The notes under the pieces: model-generated
The model's database searches: none
What the model saw: only the letters and a program-made list of their open reading frames with translations
Told to the model about the DNA's origin: nothing
Source of the DNA: JAMXLO01 sp963776505
GTDB lineage: Bacteria; Pseudomonadota; Alphaproteobacteria; Acetobacterales; Acetobacteraceae
Length of the DNA: 64,000 nt
Reading direction: 5' to 3'
Assembly (NCBI GenBank): GCA_963776505.1
Contig: CAVZNH010000053.1
Coordinates: 186,001-250,000, forward strand
Program-made: the position numbers and the translations under genes
In this document: one piece after another, positions 28,758-37,164 of the stretch
Position numbering within the stretch: the stretch's first letter is position 1
How the letters are laid out: the number at the start of each line of letters is the position of its first letter

Positions 28758-29588
28758 ATGCCCGACAGCGCCGCCACGAAAGGCACCGTGATGCAGGGCA
28801 AACGTGGCCTGATCATGGGAGTAACCAACGAGCGCTCGCTCGGCTGGGGCATCGCGGCCGCTTGTGCCGCGCAGGGAGCGGAGCTTGCATTCACCTATCA
28901 GGTGGAAGCGCTCGGGCGCCGGGTGCGGCCGCTGGCCGCGTCGGTGGGTTCGGATCGGCTGTTCCCGTGCGACGTGGGCAACGAGGCAAGCGTCGACGCG
29001 GCCTTCGCGGCGTTGCGCGAGCAGTGGGACGGCCTGGATTTCCTCGTCCACGCGATCGCCTTCGCGGACAAGACGTATCTGCGCGGGCGGTACCTGGATA
29101 CGCCGCGTGAGGCGTTCCTGCAGGCGCTGGACATATCGTGCTATTCGTTCGTCGCCGTCGCGCAGCGAGCGGTGCCGATGATGCGGCCGGGTGGCAGCCT
29201 GCTGACGCTCACCTATGTCGGTGCCGAGCGCTGGACGCCGCACTACAACGTGATGGGTGTGGCAAAGGCGGCACTCGAAGCATCGGTGCGTTACCTCGCC
29301 GCGGACCTGGGCGGGCAGGGCATCCGGGTGAACGCGATCAGCGCCGGCCCAATCCGCACCGTGGCGTCCGCCGGCATCGGCGATTTCCATTACATCCTGC
29401 GCTGGAACCAGCTGAACTCGCCGATGCAGCGCAACGTGACGATCGAGGATGTCGGTGGGGCGGGGGTCTACCTGCTGTCGGATCTGTCGGCGGGGGTCAC
29501 CGGCGAGGTTCATCACGTGGATTGCGGCTATCATATAGTGGGCATGAAGAACCCAGCCGCACCAGACATTGCCATCGTCGATGGGTGA
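28758..29588 (+). CDS. fabI: enoyl-[acyl-carrier-protein] reductase (NADH)
   Basis: Reduces the trans-2 double bond in the last step of each fatty-acid elongation cycle; it is the triclosan target. NAD site: GLIMGVTNERSLGWGIAAAC. Catalytic Tyr and Lys are in LTYVGAERWTPHYNVMGVAK (Y..N..GVAK pattern of FabI). The substrate loop is SAGPIRTVASAGIGDFHYI. It has 276 residues, which is usual. A GTG-ATG at 28788-28791 (VMQGKRGLIMG) could be the real start. A long inverted repeat directly follows the stop. Confidence 0.94.
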   Translation: MPDSAATKGTVMQGKRGLIMGVTNERSLGWGIAAACAAQGAELAFTYQVEALGRRVRPLAASVGSDRLFPCDVGNEASVDAAFAALREQWDGLDFLVHAIAFADKTYLRGRYLDTPREAFLQALDISCYSFVAVAQRAVPMMRPGGSLLTLTYVGAERWTPHYNVMGVAKAALEASVRYLAADLGGQGIRVNAISAGPIRTVASAGIGDFHYILRWNQLNSPMQRNVTIEDVGGAGVYLLSDLSAGVTGEVHHVDCGYHIVGMKNPAAPDIAIVDG

Positions 29589-29597
29589 AATGAGAGG

Positions 29598-29705
29598 AAG
29601 GTGCCCCTCCCCCCAACCCCCTCCCGCAAGGGGAGGGGGAGTAAGTCACGGGCTCATCGCTCCCCCTCCCCTTGCGGGAGGGGGACGGGGGGAGGGGCAC
29701 CTTCC
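29598..29705 (+). repeat. long inverted repeat (REP-type, ccctcccc family) between fabI and aroC
   Basis: Arms of about 43 bases (aggtgcccctccccccaacc... and its near-perfect reverse complement ending ggggaggggcacctt) surround an 18-base loop centred near 29650. Each arm itself contains the smaller palindrome ctcccgcaaggggag. Related shorter units lie at 33076 and 47041, so this is a dispersed family. The right arm ends 4 bases before the aroC ATG and covers its ribosome site, so folding could affect aroC translation. Confidence 0.8.
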
Positions 29706-29708
29706 GCC

Positions 29709-30812
29709 ATGTCGCATAACAGCTTCGGCCACCTGTTCCGCGTCACCACCTGGGGCGAGAGCCACGGTCCAGCCATCGGCTGCGTCGTCGATGGCTGCCC
29801 GCCGCGCATCTCACTCTCCGAGGCCGACATCCAACCCTGGCTCGATCGTCGCCGCCCGGGCCAGTCACGCTACACGACGCAACGCCAGGAGCCGGACGCG
29901 GTCCGCATCCTGTCCGGCGTATTCGATGGCATGACCACGGGCACGCCAATCGCCATGCAGATCGACAACGTGGACCAGCGCTCGCGCGACTACACCGCGA
30001 TCGCCGCGCAATTCCGTCCCGGCCACGCCGATCTGACCTACGAACTGAAATACGGCATCCGCGACTACCGCGGCGGCGGCCGGTCCTCGGCACGAGAGAC
30101 CGCCATGCGCGTGGCGGCCGGTGGCGTGGCGCGCAAGGTGCTGGGCGACGGTGTGCGGATTCGCGGCGCACTGGTGCAGATCGGCCCACACCATATCGAC
30201 CGTGCCAGCTGGGATTGGGATTCGGTCGACGACAATCCGTTCTTCTGCCCCGACCCACGCACGGCGGCACGCTGGGAAACCTATCTGTCCGAAATACGCA
30301 AGGCCGGCTCGTCCGCCGGCGCAGCAATAGAGGTGGTGGCAGATGGTGTTCCACCCGGCCTGGGTGCGCCAATCTACGGCAAGCTCGATGCCGACATCGC
30401 GGCTGCGCTGATGTCGATCAACGCGGTGAAGGGTGTGGAGATCGGCGAAGGATTTGCCGCCGCCGCCCTGTCCGGTGAGGCGAACGCCGACGAGATGCGC
30501 ATGCGCGACGGTTTGGTCGAATTCGCTTCCAACCATGCCGGTGGCATCCTTGGGGGCATCTCCACCGGGCAACCCATCGTGGCCCGCTTCGCGGTGAAGC
30601 CGACCAGCTCCATCCTGACGCTACGCCAGGCTGTTGATCGCACCGGCCAGGACATCGAGATCAGCACCAAGGGCCGTCACGATCCGTGTGTCGGCATCCG
30701 CGCCGTGCCGGTGGGCGAGGCAATGCTGGCCTGTGTGCTTGCCGACCACCTGTTGCGCCACAGGGCGCAGAATCCCGACGCTCCAACCACTGCCCGGCTG
30801 CCACGCAACTAG
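29709..30812 (+). CDS. aroC: chorismate synthase
   Basis: Converts EPSP to chorismate using reduced FMN, the last shared aromatic-biosynthesis step. It is complete at 367 residues. Motifs are GESHGPAIGCVVDGCPPRI near the start, RPGHADLTYELKYGIRDYRG, GGRSSARETAMRVAAGGVAR and GRHDPCVGIRAVPVGEAML with the conserved C-terminal Asp-Pro. No RBS is clear, because the inverted repeat occupies the leader. The stop is followed by a 55-base gap to the next gene. Confidence 0.96.
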   Translation: MSHNSFGHLFRVTTWGESHGPAIGCVVDGCPPRISLSEADIQPWLDRRRPGQSRYTTQRQEPDAVRILSGVFDGMTTGTPIAMQIDNVDQRSRDYTAIAAQFRPGHADLTYELKYGIRDYRGGGRSSARETAMRVAAGGVARKVLGDGVRIRGALVQIGPHHIDRASWDWDSVDDNPFFCPDPRTAARWETYLSEIRKAGSSAGAAIEVVADGVPPGLGAPIYGKLDADIAAALMSINAVKGVEIGEGFAAAALSGEANADEMRMRDGLVEFASNHAGGILGGISTGQPIVARFAVKPTSSILTLRQAVDRTGQDIEISTKGRHDPCVGIRAVPVGEAMLACVLADHLLRHRAQNPDAPTTARLPRN

Positions 30813-30867
30813 ACAGCGGGAATGAACGCCGGGGGATGCGCGTCTATTCCAGCGGACCCCGCCCGCA

Positions 30868-32049
30868 ATGCAACCCCAGCCGCCTCCGTACGATCCACCG
30901 GCGCTCGACGCGTTCGTCGCATTGGCGGGCCCGCGCCTGTGGGCGGCGCGCATGGCGGAGATCGGCCGACGTGCCGCGTGCGGGCCTCGCGCGGGACAGG
31001 CGATCCGGCAGCGCCACGCGCTTGAACTGGCGATCGAGCGATTGCGCGGCACACTGACCCGGCCGCCTTCCGTGGCTGAACTTCACGCCGCGAGGCTGGC
31101 CGGTGACACGGTGACGCTGTCGCGCACACTGAGCGCGCCAGGCAGGAGGCGGCTGCGTGACGCGCTGCGAGCCTCGCTCGCAGGCGACGGAACGCTGGTG
31201 CCGCTGTTCCACATGCTGCGCACCGCGGCGCTGCAGGTCTCACGCGGCTTCACGGTCGCCTTCTCCGGGCTGGAAGACGATGCGCCCTATGATCTGCTGA
31301 TCGCACGGGATGCTGCCGAAGCGGAAGTCGCCTGCGAAGTTGTGTCGGCCGAGGAGGGGCGGCTCGTTCATCGCGGGGCCTGGTCACATCTGGCCGATCG
31401 GGTGGACGCCGACTTCCGCACCTGGCTCGCCGCCTATCCCGGGCGATATCTGCTGAAGATGACACTGCCGCAGGGCTTGGTGACCAGTGCACTGGCCGAG
31501 ATGCATAGCCGAATCCGCCGTCTGCTGCAGACCCGTGGCCGTCGCGACGACGACGACGCGGCCGTGCTGCGGCTCGACCCCTTGATGCTGGCCGGAGGCG
31601 ACGCTGACGTTGGTCTGATGTCATCACTCCGGCGCGAGTTTGGTCCCGAGGCGCACCTGGCCGTCACCGCGGCCAGTCGCGGGCTATTCGTCATGGCGGC
31701 GAGGGCGGGACGCGCAGACGAGGTTGCCATTGCCGTGCGCCATCGGCTGTTCGAGATCACACCGAAGCGTCTGAGCGGGACGCGGCCAGGAATACTGGCG
31801 ATGTTCATCGATGACACAGACCGCGACGAATGGCGCGGTCTGCGCGAACGGCTGGAACTGGAGGGGGAGGCACGCCAGTTCCTCGCGTACAAAGCGGCGC
31901 GGCCGGTCATCGCGGTAACGTGCGCGTCTCGCTTCGAACTGTTTGGCATGACGGACGCGGCCGAGGGTGGCGAACTGCGATTTCGCAACTCCGCGCATCC
32001 GGAGGCGAAGGCGGCGGCGCTGGGACCCGCGATACTGTCGTCGGTGTGA
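30868..32049 (+). CDS. hypothetical protein, possible degenerate PD-(D/E)xK-like
   Basis: A 393-residue soluble protein that I cannot assign. It has an Arg/Ala-rich helical N-terminus (AMRMAEIGRRAACG region, VAELHAARLAGDTVTLSRTL). The middle reads DAPYDLLIARDAAEAEVACE and VVSAEEGRLVHRGAWSHLAD, which resembles the D...ExxC pattern of PD-(D/E)xK nuclease-like folds but lacks the Lys. Near the end it has ARPVIAVTCASRFELFGM. There is no signal peptide or membrane helix. ATG 30868 is the first good start; no strong RBS is seen. It may be co-transcribed with aroC. Confidence 0.65.
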   Translation: MQPQPPPYDPPALDAFVALAGPRLWAARMAEIGRRAACGPRAGQAIRQRHALELAIERLRGTLTRPPSVAELHAARLAGDTVTLSRTLSAPGRRRLRDALRASLAGDGTLVPLFHMLRTAALQVSRGFTVAFSGLEDDAPYDLLIARDAAEAEVACEVVSAEEGRLVHRGAWSHLADRVDADFRTWLAAYPGRYLLKMTLPQGLVTSALAEMHSRIRRLLQTRGRRDDDDAAVLRLDPLMLAGGDADVGLMSSLRREFGPEAHLAVTAASRGLFVMAARAGRADEVAIAVRHRLFEITPKRLSGTRPGILAMFIDDTDRDEWRGLRERLELEGEARQFLAYKAARPVIAVTCASRFELFGMTDAAEGGELRFRNSAHPEAKAAALGPAILSSV

Positions 32050-32084
32050 TCGCCTCGCTGTCGGGTAATTCGTTGGTAAGCTTC

Positions 32085-33059
32085 TTATCTCCATAGTCGC
32101 GCCGCAGGACGGCCACGATCCTGGGTTTGTTCCGTATGCCCAACGCGACTGGAGAGACAAAAATGACGGACGCCGAGTACGCCCGGAAACTCGACGAACT
32201 CGATCGCCTGCTGAACGACCCGGACGTGCCGATGGAACCCGCCAAGGTGTGGTCTCTTCTGGCCGAGATCGCACAACGCGATCTGGTCGCCGCTCATGTC
32301 GGTCGAAGCGCCGACTGAAGCCATCAGCGTCCTTATGGCGGCGATCAGGAATTCGCGGTTACCCTCCGGTCCCGTGATCGGACTTTCGATGAGGCCGAGG
32401 ACGCTCCAACCCGGGAGCGCCGACCACCAGGCGTGGACGCGATCGCATACAGCTTGGTGAACGGCGGGATCGCGCACCACCCCCTTGCTGCCGACGGAAT
32501 CCGGCCCAGCCTCAAACTGCGGCTTGATCAGTGCCACGGCCCAGGCCCCCGGTGCACAGAGCGCGAGCGGCGCCGGCAGGAGCGTCCTTAAGCCGATAAA
32601 GCTTGCGTCGCACACGAGGGCGCCGATCGGATCGACGATGACCTCGCGGGTCAAATGGCGGGCATTGGTCCTTTCGTACACCACGACGCGCGGATCGGAC
32701 CGCAGCTTCCAGGCAAGCTGGCCGTGCCCGACATCAATGGCATGCACCTTCGCCGCACCATGTGCCAGCAGCACGTCGGTGAAGCCTCCGGTCGAAGCAC
32801 CGATGTCGAGACAGATTCGAGCTACCGGCGACAGGCCGAAGTGGTGCAGCGCATGGTCGAGTTTCAGCCCGCCGCGCGACACCCACGGATGGTCCTGGCC
32901 ACGCACTTCCAGGGAGGCCTCCGGCGCGAGCGTGTCACCAGCCTTGGCGATGCGGCGGTCGCCGCTGAACACCTTGCCCGCGAGGATCAGCGCCTGCGCA
33001 CGCGACCGGCTTTCCGCCAGCCCGCGATCCACCAGCAACTGATCGGCACGCATCCGCAT
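32085..33059 (-). CDS. tlyA: TlyA family rRNA 2'-O-methyltransferase/hemolysin
   Basis: S4-domain plus Rossmann methyltransferase that in relatives 2'-O-methylates 16S and 23S rRNA. The S4 part is RADQLLVDRGLAESRSRAQA. The SAM motif is ICLDIGASTGGFTDVLLAHG, and the catalytic region has LVCDASFIGLRTLLPAPLAL and KPQFEAG. The family ends at GPEGNREFLIAA; here the frame runs on for about 80 residues across the opposite small gene, so the natural stop was probably lost by a shift near 32340. ATG 33059 is used; 33053 and 33068 are alternatives. Confidence 0.85.
   Translation of the reverse strand: MRMRADQLLVDRGLAESRSRAQALILAGKVFSGDRRIAKAGDTLAPEASLEVRGQDHPWVSRGGLKLDHALHHFGLSPVARICLDIGASTGGFTDVLLAHGAAKVHAIDVGHGQLAWKLRSDPRVVVYERTNARHLTREVIVDPIGALVCDASFIGLRTLLPAPLALCAPGAWAVALIKPQFEAGPDSVGSKGVVRDPAVHQAVCDRVHAWWSALPGWSVLGLIESPITGPEGNREFLIAAIRTLMASVGASTDMSGDQIALCDLGQKRPHLGGFHRHVRVVQQAIEFVEFPGVLGVRHFCLSSRVGHTEQTQDRGRPAARLWR
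32163..32318 (+). CDS. conserved 51-residue hypothetical protein
   Basis: The sequence MTDAEYARKLDELDRLLNDP, then DVPMEPAKVWSLLAEIAQ is acidic and helical and matches a small alphaproteobacterial protein that is sometimes mis-annotated as a release-factor fragment because of the LDRLLNDPDVPM motif. A GGAGAGACAAAA ribosome region precedes the ATG. Its DNA overlaps the last part of the opposite tlyA frame, so only one of the two is translated in this stretch; the tlyA core does not need it. Confidence 0.65.
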   Translation: MTDAEYARKLDELDRLLNDPDVPMEPAKVWSLLAEIAQRDLVAAHVGRSAD

Positions 33060-33075
33060 GCTCAGCAACTTGGCA

Positions 33076-33117
33076 CTCCCCCTCCCCTAGCGGGAGGGGG
33101 TTGGGGGGAGGGGGCGA
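33076..33117 (+). repeat. ccctcccc-type REP palindrome
   Basis: tccccctcccctagcgggag followed by ggggttggggggagggggcg forms a G/C hairpin with a tag loop, related to the long inverted repeat at 29598. It lies in the intergenic space upstream of tlyA and before the hxlR gene. Confidence 0.7.
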
Positions 33118-33148
33118 TACCCGCAGCCCCTAACCCCAAATTGTCACT

Positions 33149-33192
33149 TGCATCATGCTATGCTCCGTCCTACATCGTCGCTTGCATCATGC
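33149..33192 (+). promoter_or_regulatory. tandem ttgcatcatgc repeats upstream of hxlR
   Basis: Two identical 11-base copies of ttgcatcatgc lie at 33149-33159 and 33182-33192, 33 bases apart (three helical turns), so both fall on one face of the DNA. The second is followed by atgcat. They sit just before the ATG of hxlR, where they may bind the HxlR repressor. This is inference. Confidence 0.5.
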
Positions 33193-33214
33193 ATGTCACT
33201 GGTGGGAGCGAACC

Positions 33215-33676
33215 ATGCAGCGCAAGAGCTTCGGATCAATGACCTGCCCGATCGCCCGCAGCCTGGAGCGCGTCGGCGAATGGTGGAGCATCCTGATCCT
33301 GCGCGACGCCTTCCGCGGCCTGACCCGCTTCGACCAGTTCCAGAAGAGCCTCGGACATCGCGCCGAACATGCTGACGCGGCGGCTCAACGCCTGGTCGAG
33401 TCCGGCCTGCTGGAGCGCCGCGCCTACAGCGAACATCCGCCCCGCCACGAGTACGTGCTGACCGAGCGCGGCCGTGATTTCCGGCCGGTGCTGTGGTCGC
33501 TGCTGGCCTGGGGCAATCGCCACTTCGCCCCCGAGGGCCCGAGCGTCATCGTCATCGACACCGAGACAGGCGAGCCGGCGGACCCGGTGCTGGTGGATCG
33601 GCGCACCGGCAAGGTGATGGTCGAGCCGGCGTTCCGCTCAGTCCCCGGGCCCGCGGCGAACGGGAGCGCGTCATGA
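33215..33676 (+). CDS. HxlR-family transcriptional regulator, compensated frameshifts
   Basis: Winged-helix regulator with the conserved redox Cys in MTCPIARSLERVGEWWSILI, then LRDAFRGLTRFDQFQKSLG. About 16 residues after this are out of frame (near 33356-33402); the natural IAPNMLTRRLNALVESGLLE is restored by two compensating indels. The rest reads RRAYSEHPPRHEYVLTERGR and is normal. Its stop overlaps the next ATG (ATGA), so the efflux genes are translationally coupled, and it probably represses this operon. Confidence 0.85.
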   Translation: MQRKSFGSMTCPIARSLERVGEWWSILILRDAFRGLTRFDQFQKSLGHRAEHADAAAQRLVESGLLERRAYSEHPPRHEYVLTERGRDFRPVLWSLLAWGNRHFAPEGPSVIVIDTETGEPADPVLVDRRTGKVMVEPAFRSVPGPAANGSAS

Positions 33677-34758
33677 GCGCCCAGGTCGCCGAGCGCGAGA
33701 TCGTCGCCCGGCCGCCGGTACGGCATGCAAGCATCTCGCGCAAGCAGCTCGGGCTGGCCGGAGCCGCCTTGCTGCTCGGCATTGGTGCCGCATGGTACGG
33801 CAACCACTGGTGGACCGTCGGACGGTTCATCGAGAGCACGGACGATGCCTATGTCGGCGGCGACGTCACGGTGATCGCGCCGAAAGTGTCAGGGTTCATC
33901 GCCGAGGTCGCGGTGACCGACAACCAGTCGGTCCACGCCGGCGATCTGCTGGTGAAATTGGATGATCGCGACTACCGCGCCGCGTTGGCGAAGGCGGTTG
34001 CCGCGGTGGCCGGTCAACAGGCCACGCTGGCGAATCTCGAGGCCGTCCGCCGGCTGCAGGAAGCGATGATCGCACAGGCCAATGCCGAGTTGACCGCAAC
34101 CGCGGCAGAAATCACCCGCACGAAGTACGACGTCGAGCGTTACCGCAGCCTGGCGCAGGATCAGTTTGGTACCCAGCAGCGCTTTCAGCAGGCGGACGCG
34201 GACCATCTGAAGGCGCTTGCCGCCGACGCCAGGGCGCGCGCGGCCTTGGAAGCAGCACAGCGGCAACTCGACGTCATCGCCACGCAGAAGCAGCAGACGG
34301 AAGCGGCATTGGCTGGCGCGATCGCTGATCGCGATACCGCGCAGCTCAATGTGGGCTACACCGAGTTGCGCGCTCCGATCGACGGCACGGTAGGCAATCG
34401 CAGCGCGCGCACCGGCGCCTACGCCACGATCGGCGCCCAGCTCATCTCGCTCGTGCCCGCGCACGGGCTCTGGGTGGATGCGAACTTCAAGGAGAGCCAG
34501 CTCGCGCACATGCGCGCTGGAATGCCGGTGACGATCGAGGCGGATGTGCTGCCCGACGAAGTGTTCCACGGCCGTGTCGGCAGCCTGGCACCGGCGACCG
34601 GCGCGGTGTTCAGTGTGCTGCCGCCGGAGAATGCGACCGGCAACTTCACCAAGATCGTGCAGCGCGTGCCGGTGCGCGTGCTGCTCGATGACGGCGCTGC
34701 CACGCTGGGCAGGCTTCGGCCTGGCCTGTCGGTCACCGCCGACGTGGACGAGCGATGA
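33673..34758 (+). CDS. EmrA/HlyD-type membrane fusion protein
   Basis: Periplasmic adaptor of a tripartite efflux pump, 361 residues. It has one N-terminal membrane anchor (LGLAGAALLLGIGAAWYG). The first lipoyl half is DAYVGGDVTVIAPKVSGFIA and NQSVHAGDLLVKLDDRDYRA. A long alpha-helical hairpin is followed by the second half, ELRAPIDGTVGNRSARTGAY. The C-terminal beta barrel has LVPAHGLWVDANFKESQLAH. Overlaps with both neighbours support one operon. Confidence 0.92.
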   Translation: MSAQVAEREIVARPPVRHASISRKQLGLAGAALLLGIGAAWYGNHWWTVGRFIESTDDAYVGGDVTVIAPKVSGFIAEVAVTDNQSVHAGDLLVKLDDRDYRAALAKAVAAVAGQQATLANLEAVRRLQEAMIAQANAELTATAAEITRTKYDVERYRSLAQDQFGTQQRFQQADADHLKALAADARARAALEAAQRQLDVIATQKQQTEAALAGAIADRDTAQLNVGYTELRAPIDGTVGNRSARTGAYATIGAQLISLVPAHGLWVDANFKESQLAHMRAGMPVTIEADVLPDEVFHGRVGSLAPATGAVFSVLPPENATGNFTKIVQRVPVRVLLDDGAATLGRLRPGLSVTADVDER

Positions 34759-36346
34759 GCGCGACCACGGCAAATGTCTTCGCCGCGCCCGGCGAACTGC
34801 CGATGGCGACGAAGGTGTTCGCCTTCGCCAGCATGTGTGTCGGCTTCTTCATCGCACTGCTGGATATCCAGATCGTCTCCGCCTCGCTGGCGTGACATCG
34901 GCGGCGGACTGTCGGCTGGCACCGATGAGGTGGCGTGGGTGCAGACCAGCTACCTGATCGCCGAGATCGTGGTGATCCCGCTATCCGGCTGGCTGTCGCG
35001 CGTGATGTCCACGCGCTGGCTGTTCTGCGCCTCCGCGGTGGGCTTCACCATCACCAGCCTGCTGTGCGGTTGGGCGTGGAACATCGAGAGCATGATCGTG
35101 TTCCGCGCGCTGCAAGGCTTTCTGGGCGGCTCGATGATCCCGACCGTGTTCACCACGGCATTCATCTATTTCAACAACCAGCAGCGGGTGATTGCCGCGG
35201 CCACCATCGGCTGCATCTCCTCGCTGGCGCCGACATTGGGACCGACCATCGGCGGCTGGATCACCGACAACTACTCCTGGCACTGGTTGTTCTTCATCAA
35301 CCTGGTGCCTGGCATCTTCGTCTCCATCGTGGTGCCGATGCTGGTGCGCGTCGATCGCCCGAACCTCTCTTTGCTGCGTGGCGCCGACTACCTCGGAATG
35401 GCACTTATGGCGTTGTTTCTCGGCTGCCTGGAATACACGCTGGAGGAAGGGCCCGCGCTGGGACTGGTTCGGCGATGACACCATCCGTGCGACCGCGTGG
35501 ATCTCCGGCATCGCCGGTGTGGCATTCGTCTGGCGCAGCCTGACCTACAGCCAGCCGGTGGTCGATCTTCGCGCGTTGCGGAGCCGCAACTTCGCACTGG
35601 GCTGCTACTTTTCGTTCACCGTCGGCATCGGGATCTTCGCCACGATATACCTGACGCCGTTGTTCCTGGCGCGCGTGCGTGGCTTCAGCGCGCTGCAGAT
35701 CGGCGAGGCGGTATTCACCACCGGCCTGTTTCAGGTCTGTGCGATCCCCTTCTACTCGATGCTCGCGCGGCACATCGATCTGCGCTGGCTGATGATGTTC
35801 GGCATGGCGTGCTTTGCCCTGAGCATGTGGAACTTCACCCCGATCACGCATGACTGGGGTTGGCGCGAGCTCATGCTGCCGCAGGCGTTCCGCGGCTTCT
35901 CGCAGCAGTTCGCCGTGGCGCCGACGGTATCGCTGACGCTTGGCGGCCTGGCGCCGGAGCGGCTGAAGCTGGCGTCGGGGCTGTTCAACCTGATGCGTAA
36001 TCTGGGGGGCGCGATCGGCATCGCTGTGTGCGGCACGATCCTGAACGACCGCACCAATCTGCACTTCCTGCGCCTGACCGAGCACCTGAACAGCAGCAAT
36101 CCGGCGATGCTGCAATATCTGCAAGCGACGGCGGCGAACGCGACCACGGCGCACGGCGGTGATGCATTGCACGGCCACGCTTCAGCGTTGCGGGAGCTAT
36201 GGTCGCTCACGCTGCGCGAGGCGCAGACGCAGGCCTTCGCCGACGCGTTCTTCGTCATCGCGCTGTGCTTTGCCCTGGCAACGGTGACGGTGCCGCTGAT
36301 GCGCAAGATCGCGATGCAGGCAGCGCCATCGCGGGACGCCCATTAG
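34755..36346 (+). CDS. EmrB-type DHA2 multidrug efflux transporter, two frameshifts
   Basis: A 14-TM major facilitator drug:H+ antiporter. Motifs are MCVGFFIALLDIQIVSASLA at TM1, WVQTSYLIAEIVVIPLSGWL, then MSTRWLFCASAVGFTITSLL, and motif C in GCISSLAPTLGPTIGGWITD. Breaks lie near 34890 (SLA then DIGGGLSAGTDE) and near 35470 (ALGLV then DDTIRATAWISG). The second half ends with ADAFFVIALCFALATVTVPL. It works with the upstream adaptor. The joined length of about 530 residues is normal. Confidence 0.88.
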
Positions 36347-36354
36347 CCACTGTC

Positions 36355-36394
36355 ATTGCGAGGAGCACAGTGACGAAGCAATCCCGGTCGTGAT
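36355..36394 (+). repeat. second copy of the cattgcgag REP-like repeat
   Basis: cattgcgaggagcacagtga, then cgaagcaatcccggtcgtga matches the unit at 1563 in its cattgcgag and gaagcaatc blocks. It is intergenic, just after the efflux operon. Only the left part of the hairpin is well conserved. Confidence 0.6.
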
Positions 36395-36415
36395 TACGCA
36401 GAGCAGGAGAGACAG

Positions 36416-37159
36416 ATGGAACGCAGGAACGCCACCGCGGCGGTGATCGGTGCGGGCGACTTCATCGGCAGTGCGATTGCCCGCAAATTCGCGGCTGAAG
36501 GCTTCACCGTATTCGCCGGCCGCCGTAACGGCGAGAAGTTGGCGCCATTGGTTCAGGCCATCGAAACAGCCGGCGGCCGTGCCTTCGCCCGCTCGCTCGA
36601 CGCACGGCAGGAAAGCGACATCGCCGCCTTTCTCGGCGAGGCCGATGCCGAGGCACCACTCGAGGTCTGCATCTTCAACATCGGCGCCAACGTCCGCTTC
36701 TCCTTGGTGGACACGACGGAACGCGTGTTCCGCAAGGTCTGGGAGATGGCCTGCTATGCCGGCTTCCTCGCCGGCCGTGAGGCGGCTCGACTCATGCTGC
36801 CGCACGGCAGTGGCGCCATCTTCTTCACCGGTGCAACAGCCAGCCTCCGTGGCGGCGACGGTTACGCCGCGTTCGCCGCCGCCAAGGCCGGACTGCGCGC
36901 GGTGGCCCAGAGCGCCGCACGCGAGCTGGGACCGAAGAACATCCATGTCGCGCACCTCGTAATCGATGCCGGCGTGGACACCGCGTGGGTGCGCGAGCGG
37001 ATCAAGGCACGCGAGGGCGACGAAGCACTGCGCAATCTCGACCCCGGCCGGCTGATGCGTCCGGAATCGGTGGCTGACGCGTATTGGCAGCTGTATCGGC
37101 AGCCGCGCGACGCATGGACGTTCGAGATGGACATCCGTCCGTTTGGCGAGAAGTGGTGA
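36416..37159 (+). CDS. SDR-like oxidoreductase with Phe instead of catalytic Tyr
   Basis: A 247-residue Rossmann protein. The nucleotide loop is AAVIGAGDFIGSAIARKFAA rather than the usual TGxxxGxG. The YxxxK site reads GYAAFAAAKAGLRAVAQSAA, so Phe occupies the Tyr position while Lys is kept; the Ser region is FFTGATASLRGG. Related proteins share this Phe, so it is a family trait and dehydrogenase activity is doubtful. It is followed by three more redox-type genes with short gaps, so it probably belongs to one operon of 4 genes. Confidence 0.82.
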   Translation: MERRNATAAVIGAGDFIGSAIARKFAAEGFTVFAGRRNGEKLAPLVQAIETAGGRAFARSLDARQESDIAAFLGEADAEAPLEVCIFNIGANVRFSLVDTTERVFRKVWEMACYAGFLAGREAARLMLPHGSGAIFFTGATASLRGGDGYAAFAAAKAGLRAVAQSAARELGPKNIHVAHLVIDAGVDTAWVRERIKAREGDEALRNLDPGRLMRPESVADAYWQLYRQPRDAWTFEMDIRPFGEKW

Positions 37160-37164
37160 CAACG

